Positions 1 through 5,117 of a stretch of 10,816 nt of DNA are shown one piece after another. The DNA is taken from the NCBI GenBank assembly GCA_900552925.1, contig USBH01000029.1, forward strand, positions 1-10,816, given 5' to 3'. The position numbers and the translations under genes were made by a program. The stretch's first letter is position 1; every line of letters starts with the position of its first letter. This stretch comes from an uncultured Oscillospiraceae bacterium (GTDB lineage: Bacteria > Bacillota > Clostridia > Oscillospirales > Acutalibacteraceae). The notes under the pieces are model-generated. The model saw only the letters and a program-made list of their open reading frames with translations, was not told the origin of the DNA and did no database searches.

Positions 1-49
1 ATCTACACCGTCTAATTCGTCGGCAGCGTCAGATGTGTATAAGAGACAG
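1..49 (+). other. Illumina Nextera i5 adapter contamination (non-genomic)
   Basis: Bases 1-8 (ATCTACAC) are the end of the Illumina P5 oligo. Bases 9-16 (CGTCTAAT) sit exactly where the 8-nt i5 index belongs and match, from memory, Nextera XT index S510. Bases 17-30 (TCGTCGGCAGCGTC) are the Nextera read-1 segment, and bases 31-49 (AGATGTGTATAAGAGACAG) are the 19-nt Tn5 mosaic end used in tagmentation. All four parts are in the right order with no gap, so this is library adapter left on a contig end, not a biological transposon. Genomic sequence begins at base 50. Confidence 0.98.
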
Positions 50-389
50 CCGTCTTTCTGCCCCACGTTTCGTAGAGCAGAAATTCCTTTGCGCAGGGCC
101 GGAGCTTTTCCTCTAGCTGCCGGACGCCGCGCTGGAAGCCTTCGAAATCCAGAAGGCTGATCACGCTGTGGTCCTGCAGGATCACCCGGTCGAACCGGTG
201 CTCCGCCGTGAGCGCATCGATCTGTCTGGAATAGTCGTCCTCCGTTTCCGTGTACTCGAACAGCCGGCGCCCGCCGCAGGTTACGGAGAAACACGTCGCC
301 TCCGTCCCGTTTTCTCTCGCGATCCGTTCAAAGAGTTTCGGCATATCATTATAATATGTATAGCTGTTGCCGATAAAAAGGATTTTCAC
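50..389 (-). CDS. SGNH/GDSL-type hydrolase, N-terminal fragment (3' end missing)
   Basis: About 113 genuine residues of a predicted SGNH-fold hydrolase, an esterase/lipase-like superfamily; the substrate cannot be told. The N-terminus MKILFIGNSYTYYNDMP has the block I pattern of the DUF4886/SGNH group, with Ser9 as the likely nucleophile in GNS; CGG at 38-40 fits the block II glycine. The later catalytic Asp/His region is absent because the contig ends. The start is GTG at 387-389, preceded by GGGAGGCGG about 6 nt upstream and by a near-consensus promoter. Reading on past base 50 gives a false tail containing SYTHLTLPT, which is translated adapter and must be removed. The family call is good; the enzymatic role is unknown. 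Confidence 0.8.
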
Positions 390-409
390 AAAACCGCCTC
401 CCTGCCTCC

Positions 410-438
410 AGTTTACCCGTGTTCCCGAATTTTGTCAA
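410..438 (-). promoter_or_regulatory. Sigma-A-type promoter of the SGNH hydrolase gene
   Basis: On the minus strand, TTGACA (433-438) is followed by a 17-nt spacer and TAAACT (410-415). The expected transcription start is near 403, giving a leader of only about 14 nt that holds the ribosome-binding site. The promoter lies directly behind the terminator of the preceding operon, so the hydrolase gene is an independent unit. Confidence 0.75.
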
Positions 439-440
439 TA

Positions 441-471
441 TAAAAAGGACAGGCACAGGCCTGTCCCTTTT
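441..471 (-). terminator. Intrinsic terminator of the five-gene operon
   Basis: GGACAGGC (447-454) and GCCTGTCC (459-466) form a perfect 8-bp stem with a 4-nt loop. On the minus strand the stem is followed by TTTTTA. It lies about 10 nt after the TSCPD gene stop. The A/T runs on both sides could also make it work on the plus strand, but no plus-strand gene needs it. Confidence 0.85.
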
Positions 472-479
472 GCTTTGGC

Positions 480-734
480 TTACTGCTGTTCCGCCAGCGC
501 CTGCTCCAGCGCGATCGCGAGCTGCGCCGGGCAGGAGGTGCTCTTGAAGCCGCACTTGATGTCCTTGCAGCGCTTGATGTACTCGCGCGCGTTCATGCCG
601 GCCGCGAGCGCGGCGACGCCCTGCGTATTGCCGCTGCAGCCGCCGTCGAAGCGGACCGAGCGGATCGTTTCGCCGTCCAGATCGATGTGGATACCTCTCG
701 AGCAAACGCCGCGCGGCGTAAAATCGTACTTCAT
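480..734 (-). CDS. Small TSCPD-domain protein (TIGR03905-like)
   Basis: An 84-residue protein of the TSCPD family, named for a motif near the C-terminus, here TSCPA at 66-70. The family is found as short stand-alone proteins in Clostridia and as a C-terminal domain of some class II ribonucleotide reductases; its exact function is not established. Five cysteines (11, 33, 56, 61, 68) suggest metal or iron-sulfur binding, which is inference. The ATG at 732-734 has AAGGAAG about 8 nt upstream, and that site lies against the stop codon of the PHP gene (750-752), so the two are probably translationally coupled. It is the last gene of the operon, followed by a terminator. The length is typical of the stand-alone form. 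Confidence 0.85.
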   Translation of the reverse strand: MKYDFTPRGVCSRGIHIDLDGETIRSVRFDGGCSGNTQGVAALAAGMNAREYIKRCKDIKCGFKSTSCPAQLAIALEQALAEQQ

Positions 735-749
735 TGTTTATCTTCCTTT

Positions 750-1571
750 CTATTCTGCAAACAATTTATCAAACTCGGCCTGCGACGTCGTGAACGTGCC
801 GACCGGATTTTTCCGTGTTGTGTAAAAGCCGTGAAAGTCCGTGCCGCCGGTCTCCGCGAGACCGTACCGCGCCGCGATCTCATGCATCGCGGCCTGATCC
901 TCCGGCGTATTCCGCGGGTGGTAAACCTCCACGCCGCAAAGCAGCTTATCCTTCGCAAGCTCCGTCAGGAGCTCCATGTTGTGGTATTCGCTCGGATGCG
1001 CGAGCACCGCGCGGCCGCCGGCCCAGCGGATCACTTCCATGACCTCGGGCACCGAAGGGTACTGCACACGGACGTACGCCGCGCCGTTGTTCGAATCGTA
1101 CAGCCGCCGGAACACCTCGCCGAACATCTCGGGTGCATAACCCGCATCCATCAGTGCCTGCAGGACATGCTGCTTGTAGATATTCGTAGAGCCCTCCGCG
1201 CGGCGCAGAATCATTTCCCGGGAAACAGGATACAGCCGTACGACCTTTTCGACCGACACCAGCATGGCTTCCCGGCGGCTTTTAGTCGTCGCGTCGAGGA
1301 GCGGCTGCAGCCGCTCCGGGTGCTCCGGCGCATAGCAGAGGATGTGCGCCTTGCCGCCGCGCTTTACATCCGCCGCGGAGATCTCGACGCCCGGGATGAT
1401 CCGGACGCCCTGCTCCGCGCCGCACTGCAGCGCAGCCGCACAGCCCGCCATCGTGTCGTGGTCGGTGATGGCCAGCGTATCGACGCCGCGAAGCGACGCG
1501 AGCGCGACGACCTCCTCCAACGGCGTGGAACCATCCGAATACCGCGTATGACAATGCAAATCTATCGACAT
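750..1571 (-). CDS. PHP-domain metal-dependent phosphoesterase (RnaAM/YciV-like)
   Basis: About 273 residues with the full PHP signature. The N-terminus reads SIDLHCHTRYSDGS, with ligands His6, His8 and Asp13. ITDHD follows near 35-39, GVEIS near 61-65 (Glu63), AHIL near 75, LAHP near 191-194, GVEVYHP near 213-219 and GTDFHG near 243-248. Together they give the usual trinuclear metal site. Characterised relatives are 3',5'-nucleoside bisphosphate phosphatase and 5'-3' RNA exonuclease RNase AM; the substrate here is not proven. Two adjacent ATG codons exist (1572-1574 and 1569-1571). The Shine-Dalgarno AGGGAGG (1578-1584) is only 3 nt from the first but 6 nt from the second, so I chose the second. 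The ABC permease stops 15 nt upstream and the TSCPD gene follows, all in one operon. Confidence 0.88.
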   Translation of the reverse strand: MSIDLHCHTRYSDGSTPLEEVVALASLRGVDTLAITDHDTMAGCAAALQCGAEQGVRIIPGVEISAADVKRGGKAHILCYAPEHPERLQPLLDATTKSRREAMLVSVEKVVRLYPVSREMILRRAEGSTNIYKQHVLQALMDAGYAPEMFGEVFRRLYDSNNGAAYVRVQYPSVPEVMEVIRWAGGRAVLAHPSEYHNMELLTELAKDKLLCGVEVYHPRNTPEDQAAMHEIAARYGLAETGGTDFHGFYTTRKNPVGTFTTSQAEFDKLFAE

Positions 1572-1589
1572 CATTTTCCTCCCTGTGCA

Positions 1590-2399
1590 TCACGCCAGCA
1601 GCTTTTCCGCCGTAAAACGGGCAAAGCCGCGGTTGAAAAGCAGAAGGTCGATCGCCGCGATCACGGCGGCGGCCGCCAGCAGCATCCACCATTCCAGAAT
1701 GAAAAGCCCGGTGATCTGCCCGACAAACAGCAGCAGGATCGGAAAGACGATGTAGCCCGAAACCTGCATGGCCTCCGTCGTGGTTTTGGAGCGCCCGGAA
1801 ACCATCACCATGAAGACGACGCCGAGCACGTTCAGCGCCGGTGAGAGCAGAAAAACGAGGATGAACCAGTTGAGGTTGAAGAAGAACGGCGCGCCGGTCA
1901 GGATGTCCCCGACCACGGTGATGACAAAAAACGCGACAAAGGAAATGCCGGTGATCATGCCGGCCAGCAGCGCGCAGCCCGCCACCTTGGCCTGAAACAG
2001 CTTGTGGACGCTCAGCGGCGAAAGCAGCAGCGTTTCCATCGTGCCGCGCTCCTTTTCGCCGACAAACGTGCAGGCCGCCGAAACGGTGGCCGACATCAGC
2101 GGGATCATGACAAACAGCATGGGACAGACAAAGTTCGTAAACACGTGGAACATCTGCCCGCGCGCGCCGACCTTCTCCATATCCGCGCCGAGCAGCGACT
2201 GGAACGCGCCGACGTCGAGCTCCCGCAGCGGCGCAAACACCGCGAGCAACAGGAAAAGCAGCGGCATGCCGACCGACATGATGATCGGCAGCATGAGCAG
2301 CGAATTGCGCACGAGCTTCTGGCTCCAGATTTCGGTGAAATCCTTCCGGATCAGCGCGCGCTCACCCGGGGAAAAGAATTTATTCAGCAGCTTCTGCAT
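1590..2399 (-). CDS. ABC-2 type transporter permease (NatB-like)
   Basis: A 269-residue integral membrane protein, the permease half of an ABC exporter. About six hydrophobic segments are visible, near residues 33-57, 86-108, 140-165, 175-200, 214-233 and 236-255. The cytoplasmic FVGEKERGTMETLLLSPLS at 112-130 is the hallmark of ABC-2/NatB-type permeases, thought to contact the ATPase. The substrate is unknown; the family includes sodium, peptide and drug exporters. The frame stays open for 25 codons upstream, but the ATG at 2397-2399 has GGAGG 9 nt upstream, and the upstream extension is Arg-rich and lies over the ATPase C-terminus. With this start the gene overlaps the ATPase gene by 20 nt, indicating coupled translation. 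Confidence 0.9.
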   Translation of the reverse strand: MQKLLNKFFSPGERALIRKDFTEIWSQKLVRNSLLMLPIIMSVGMPLLFLLLAVFAPLRELDVGAFQSLLGADMEKVGARGQMFHVFTNFVCPMLFVMIPLMSATVSAACTFVGEKERGTMETLLLSPLSVHKLFQAKVAGCALLAGMITGISFVAFFVITVVGDILTGAPFFFNLNWFILVFLLSPALNVLGVVFMVMVSGRSKTTTEAMQVSGYIVFPILLLFVGQITGLFILEWWMLLAAAAVIAAIDLLLFNRGFARFTAEKLLA

Positions 2400-3312
2400 G
2401 TGCGTCCGCCTCCTTTCCTTCCGTCTCCTGCACAAACGCAAAATAAACGTCCTCCAGCGTCGGCCGGCGGACATGCGCCTCGTAGACCGGGATGCCCGCG
2501 GAAACGAGCGATTCGATGAGCGCCGGCATTTCCGCTTCGGATTCGAGGCTTTTCTCCCACCACGCGCCGTTTTGCTTCAGGCCCTCCGGCGCCGCGTCCT
2601 CCGCAAGGCGGAACGCGGCGGTCGGGTGCACGCCGGCTGCGGCAGTCAGCGCATCCATCGTGCCGGCAGCGCGCAGCCGCCCCTGGTCCAAAATCGCAAA
2701 TGCGTCGCAGATGTCCGCCGCATAGCGCAGCTGGTGCGTGCACAGCAGAACCGTCACGCCCTCCTCCCGCGCCATGTCGTCGATCATGCGATTGACGATC
2801 GCAGCCGATTCCGGATCGAGCCCGCTCGTCGGCTCGTCGAGAAAGAGAACCTGCGGGCTGTGCACCAGCGCGCGGGCCAGCGAGAGCCGCTGCTTCATGC
2901 CGGTGGAAAACGTGCCCGCCCTGCGGTCGCGCGCCGCCCACAGGTCGAGCTTTTTCAGCAGATAATCGGACCGCGCGCGGACCTGCGCCTCGGGCAGGCC
3001 GTACAGCGCGCCGAAAAAGCGCAGGTTCTCCGCCGCGCTCAGGTGCCGGTAGCACGACGCCGTTTCGGTCAGCACGCCGGAAAGCGCGTGGATCTTTTCA
3101 CTCTCCTTCGACGAGGAAAGCCCGAGCACGGTGCTGTCGCCGACCGTCGGCTGGATCAGCCCGGTCAGGAGCTTTACCGTCGTCGTCTTGCCCGACCCAT
3201 TCGGGCCGAGATAGCCGGTCACGCTGCCGGTCTCCACCGTGAGGTCGAGACCGCTCAGCGCGACGACCTCTTCATACTTTTTGGTCAGGTTTGCCGCCTG
3301 AATCGCGTACAT
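2380..3312 (-). CDS. ABC transporter ATP-binding protein (NatA-like)
   Basis: A 310-residue ATPase that would energise the adjacent ABC-2 permease. Visible motifs are Walker A GPNGSGKT (36-43), signature FSTGMKQR (135-142, the variant usual in the ABC-2 exporter class), Walker B VLFLDE (155-160), the D-loop SGLD just after, and the H-loop His193 in CTHQL. Where many ABC proteins have the Q-loop glutamine, this reads LTET, a change common in NatA-like proteins. The last roughly 100 residues form the extra C-terminal domain of this group, ending in an Ala/Glu-rich tail. A TTG at 3334-3336 would lengthen the protein by 8 residues but overlaps the HD gene stop; the ATG at 3310-3312 has AAGGAG about 7 nt upstream and is preferred. 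Confidence 0.92.
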   Translation of the reverse strand: MYAIQAANLTKKYEEVVALSGLDLTVETGSVTGYLGPNGSGKTTTVKLLTGLIQPTVGDSTVLGLSSSKESEKIHALSGVLTETASCYRHLSAAENLRFFGALYGLPEAQVRARSDYLLKKLDLWAARDRRAGTFSTGMKQRLSLARALVHSPQVLFLDEPTSGLDPESAAIVNRMIDDMAREEGVTVLLCTHQLRYAADICDAFAILDQGRLRAAGTMDALTAAAGVHPTAAFRLAEDAAPEGLKQNGAWWEKSLESEAEMPALIESLVSAGIPVYEAHVRRPTLEDVYFAFVQETEGKEADAHAEAAE

Positions 3313-3332
3313 AATCCATCTCCTTTTTCCGT

Positions 3333-3917
3333 TCAACGAACCTCGGAGGTCCCTTTTTCACGCAGATACGTCGCCTCTAGATCCGCCAGATGCAGCTTGA
3401 CGGCCAGCGGGTAGCGGTCGAACGCCACGCTGATTGCAAAGCTGCCGCCCTTCGCCGCGTCGTCAAAGCCGCCCATGTGCCAGCGGATCGCCATGGCCTC
3501 CGCCGGCTTCAGGCGCATGAACCGCTCGATCAGGTAGACGGATTTCTCCCCGTGTCCGAACGGGAACGCATCCTCCACCATGTAGAACGGCTTTTTCTCC
3601 CACTGGCCCGTCTCCTCGTTCTTGACGTTCCGCGTGGAGGTCTTGTAATACTGCGACTTGCAGACGTCGTGCAGCAGCGCGCAGATCGCGTAGCTCTCCT
3701 CGCTGTCGCCCTCTGTGAAGTACCGCTCGCGCAGCACCTTGTAGACGTTGACGCTGTGCATCACAAGCCCGCTCGTGCAGGCACAGTGGAACTTCGTGCT
3801 CGCCGGCGCCGTGTAGAAATCGGTCGTGTCTAGCCAGGCCAGCAGCTTCTGCGCGCCGTCCCGCGCGATATTGGCCGTGTACAGCGCGATGAATTCATCC
3901 CTGTATGGATTGGACAT
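3333..3917 (-). CDS. HD-domain hydrolase
   Basis: A 194-residue HD-superfamily protein, a predicted metal-dependent phosphohydrolase acting on nucleotides or nucleic acid; the substrate is unknown. Visible ligands are His54 (LVMHS), His83-Asp84 (LLHDV), His122 (PFGHGEKS), His147 (IRWHMGGFD) and Asp179 (LADLEA). This gives the H...HD...H...H...D order of HD domains that bind two metals. The ATG at 3915-3917 has AAGGGG about 8 nt upstream. It is the first gene of the five-gene operon and stops 20 nt before the ABC ATPase start. A second metal phosphoesterase (PHP) sits in the same operon, which hints at nucleotide or phosphate-ester metabolism tied to export; that link is inference. Confidence 0.85.
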   Translation of the reverse strand: MSNPYRDEFIALYTANIARDGAQKLLAWLDTTDFYTAPASTKFHCACTSGLVMHSVNVYKVLRERYFTEGDSEESYAICALLHDVCKSQYYKTSTRNVKNEETGQWEKKPFYMVEDAFPFGHGEKSVYLIERFMRLKPAEAMAIRWHMGGFDDAAKGGSFAISVAFDRYPLAVKLHLADLEATYLREKGTSEVR

Positions 3918-3936
3918 ACCATCATCCCCTTTTCAC

Positions 3937-3992
3937 TTCCGGAACAAAGCCGGAAAAGCAGCGCGCCGCCGGTTTTTTTGCAGCCAACCGGC
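3937..3992 (-). promoter_or_regulatory. Structured leader of the HD-ABC-PHP operon
   Basis: The predicted leader of roughly 90 nt holds two perfect short hairpins. GCCGGTT (3968-3974) pairs with AACCGGC (3986-3992) around an 11-nt loop, and TTCCGG (3937-3942) pairs with CCGGAA (3950-3955) around a 7-nt loop. The second lies just upstream of the ribosome-binding site. On the transcribed strand neither is followed directly by a strong T-run, so neither looks like a terminator. I do not recognise a known riboswitch. Confidence 0.4.
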
Positions 3993-4016
3993 AGCCGTCC
4001 GCAGCCTATAAAAGAG

Positions 4017-4045
4017 AGTATACCACATAATCCGCGCTTTTTCAA
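4017..4045 (-). promoter_or_regulatory. Sigma-A-type promoter of the HD-ABC-PHP operon
   Basis: On the minus strand, TTGAAA (4040-4045), a 17-nt spacer and TATACT (4017-4022) match the housekeeping consensus closely. Transcription would start near 4010, leaving a leader of about 90 nt before the HD gene. This is the only good promoter seen upstream of the five co-directional genes. Confidence 0.8.
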
Positions 4046-4073
4046 ACGCTTTCGCAAAGTCTCCGCAGACCAA

Positions 4074-4165
4074 AAAACGGGAGCCGCTCAAGAACGAACC
4101 GCCCCCATTTGTCAGACAGACGGAATGACAAATGAAGGGCGGTTCGCATAGACGGTTCCCGTTTT
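4074..4165 (-). terminator. Long 92-nt segmented hairpin, probable terminator of the ArsR-NifX gene
   Basis: Three nested stems are visible. AAAACGGGAGCCG (4074-4086) pairs with CGGTTCCCGTTTT (4153-4165) with one G-U pair. CGAACCGCCC (4095-4104) pairs perfectly with GGGCGGTTCG (4137-4146). CATTTGTCA (4106-4114) pairs perfectly with TGACAAATG (4126-4134), leaving an 11-nt loop. It begins 4 nt after the stop codon on the minus strand, and its far arm ends in CCCGTTTTTTG, so it can act as an intrinsic terminator. About 32 paired bases is much longer than the 6-10 bp stems elsewhere in this window. It could instead be a small repeat element that has come to serve as terminator. Confidence 0.75.
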
Positions 4166-4169
4166 GGAA

Positions 4170-4973
4170 TCAGTGGTTGCCTGCACAGCCGTGCTTGTCC
4201 TCGCCGCAGCTGTGGCTGCCGCAGTCATGTCCCTCGCCGTGATGGTGGTGGCTACACACGGTGTCGGGGTTGAAGATCAGTGTGCCGTTCAGAAGCGACT
4301 GGACGGCCGCATCCGCGCTGCCGGAAGCGCCCGGGAACAGCTCGATGCCCGCCTCGGCCAGCGCCGTGCGCGCGCCGCCGCCAATGCCGCCGCAGATCAG
4401 CGTATCTGCGCCGTGCGTCTTCAAAAAGCCCGCAAGCGCGCCGTGGCCGCTGCCGACCGCGCTGATGACCTCGCTCGACACGACTGCGTTGTTTTCCACG
4501 GTGTAGAACTTGAAGGCCTCGCAATGGCCGAAGTGCTGGAAGATCTGTCCGTTCTGGTAGGTGACTGCAATTTTCATATCTCTGTTTCCTTTCCAATTGA
4601 TTTGACCGTTTTCGCCCGCGGGCTGCATCGCCTTCGCCGCGTTGCGGCATTTTTCGAATTCCGCCGCCGAGCACCCGCCGTGCAGCGGCGTGCAGGGTAC
4701 GCATTCGGCCGCGCGCGCCATCGCGGAGAGCGCGTCGGCGAGCGCCTGAAGCGCGGAACGGTTGACCGTGTAGTGCGTGAAATAGCCGGATTTTTCGCCG
4801 AGGATCAGCCCGGCTTCGCGCAGCACTTTCAGATGCTGCGACACCGCCGCTTCCGATATGTCGAGCTGCCGCGACAGCGCGCGAACGCAGCAGTTGCGCC
4901 GCAGCAGAAGCCGCAGAATCAGCATGCGGTTTTCGTCCGCCAGCGCCTTGAACGCCGCACTGTTTCCTGCCAT
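4170..4973 (-). CDS. ArsR-type regulator fused to NifX/NifB-type cofactor-binding domain with Cys/His tail
   Basis: A single open frame of 267 residues with two parts. Residues 1 to about 88 are an ArsR/SmtB winged helix, with the recognition helix around SEAAVSQHLKVLREAG (40-55) and the wing near GEKSGYFTHY. Cys28-Cys29 lie near the ArsR metal site but do not form its usual CxC. Residues 91-109 add four Cys and a His (CVPC, H98, C101, C109). Residues 133-235 are a dinitrogenase iron-molybdenum cofactor domain, starting MKIAVTYQNGQIFQHFGHC. The last 28 residues hold 4 Cys and 8 His, a likely metal-binding tail. Start: ATG 4971-4973 has AAGGCGG 7 nt upstream; a GTG 6 nt further up has worse spacing. 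The linker INWKGNRD encodes a ribosome-site-like sequence before Met133, so a separate short product is possible. Binding to the twin upstream operators (autoregulation) is likely. Confidence 0.85.
   Translation of the reverse strand: MAGNSAAFKALADENRMLILRLLLRRNCCVRALSRQLDISEAAVSQHLKVLREAGLILGEKSGYFTHYTVNRSALQALADALSAMARAAECVPCTPLHGGCSAAEFEKCRNAAKAMQPAGENGQINWKGNRDMKIAVTYQNGQIFQHFGHCEAFKFYTVENNAVVSSEVISAVGSGHGALAGFLKTHGADTLICGGIGGGARTALAEAGIELFPGASGSADAAVQSLLNGTLIFNPDTVCSHHHHGEGHDCGSHSCGEDKHGCAGNH
4575..4591 (-). promoter_or_regulatory. Possible internal ribosome-binding site and start of the NifX-like domain
   Basis: Inside the fused gene, AAGGA (4587-4591) lies 9 nt before an in-frame ATG (4575-4577). 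Starting there gives a 135-residue protein that is a complete stand-alone NifX/NifB-type protein with the Cys/His tail. The site therefore either makes a second product or is a relic of two formerly separate genes. Confidence 0.5.
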
Positions 4974-4991
4974 TTCCACACCGCCTTTTGA

Positions 4992-5041
4992 TTAAGTCTA
5001 TACTTAATTATAGCCGTCTTTTTGATTAAGTCAAGACTTAA
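4992..5041 (-). promoter_or_regulatory. Twin 16-bp operators over the ArsR-NifX promoter
   Basis: Two near-identical inverted repeats are present: TTAAGTCTATACTTAA (4992-5007) and TTAAGTCAAGACTTAA (5026-5041), 34 bp apart from start to start. Both follow TTTGA on the plus strand. The second covers the -35 box and the first covers the end of the -10 box and the expected start point. This is the arrangement expected of repression by the ArsR-type protein encoded just downstream, whose family binds AT-rich imperfect palindromes of this kind. Confidence 0.8.
5007..5034 (-). promoter_or_regulatory. Sigma-A-type promoter of the ArsR-NifX gene
   Basis: On the minus strand TTGACT (5029-5034), a 16-nt spacer and TATAAT (5007-5012) give a strong promoter. 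Transcription would start near 5000, about 25 nt before the ATG. Both elements overlap the twin operators, so a bound repressor would block polymerase. Confidence 0.85.
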
Positions 5042-5052
5042 ATAAAAAATTT

Positions 5053-5088
5053 TTTCAAAAAAAGAGCTTCCGCCGGAAGCCCTTTTCT
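5053..5088 (-). terminator. Intrinsic terminator after the YitT-family gene
   Basis: GCTTCC (5066-5071) and GGAAGC (5075-5080) form a stem with a GCC loop. The stem extends through A-T pairs after one mismatch. On the minus strand it is followed by TCTTTTTTTTG. It ends the YitT transcript just before the ArsR-NifX promoter, and the T-run on the other strand makes it potentially bidirectional. Confidence 0.85.
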
Positions 5089-5117
5089 TCTTTATATGGA
5101 TTTATACTGTTCGGAAT

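Noticed and set aside
31..49. A 19-bp Tn5/IS50-type mosaic end
   Set aside because: It is preceded by the Nextera read-1 segment, an 8-nt index and the P5 end, so it is a library adapter and not a resident transposon.
687..1844. A 385-codon open frame on the plus strand
   Set aside because: It is antisense to the PHP gene and part of the permease; Arg/His-rich with no domain.
3043..3075. Loss of the Q-loop glutamine in the ABC ATPase as a sign of inactivity
   Set aside because: Glutamate at this place is common in NatA-like ATPases, and Walker A, Walker B, signature and H-loop are intact.
2002..3414. A 470-codon open frame on the plus strand
   Set aside because: It lies antisense to the ABC permease and ATPase, which have complete motifs and good ribosome-binding sites. 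Its protein is Arg-rich and low in complexity, as expected for the antisense of GC-rich genes.
4170..4253. HHHH in the C-terminus as a vector-derived affinity tag
   Set aside because: The His run is part of a wider natural Cys/His-rich tail of a kind seen in NifX/NifB-type proteins, and there is no vector sequence around it.
4170..4973. A nitrogenase cofactor assembly locus
   Set aside because: Only a NifX/NifB-type domain is present; no nifH, nifD, nifK, nifE, nifN or radical-SAM nifB is seen, and such domains are common outside nitrogen fixers.
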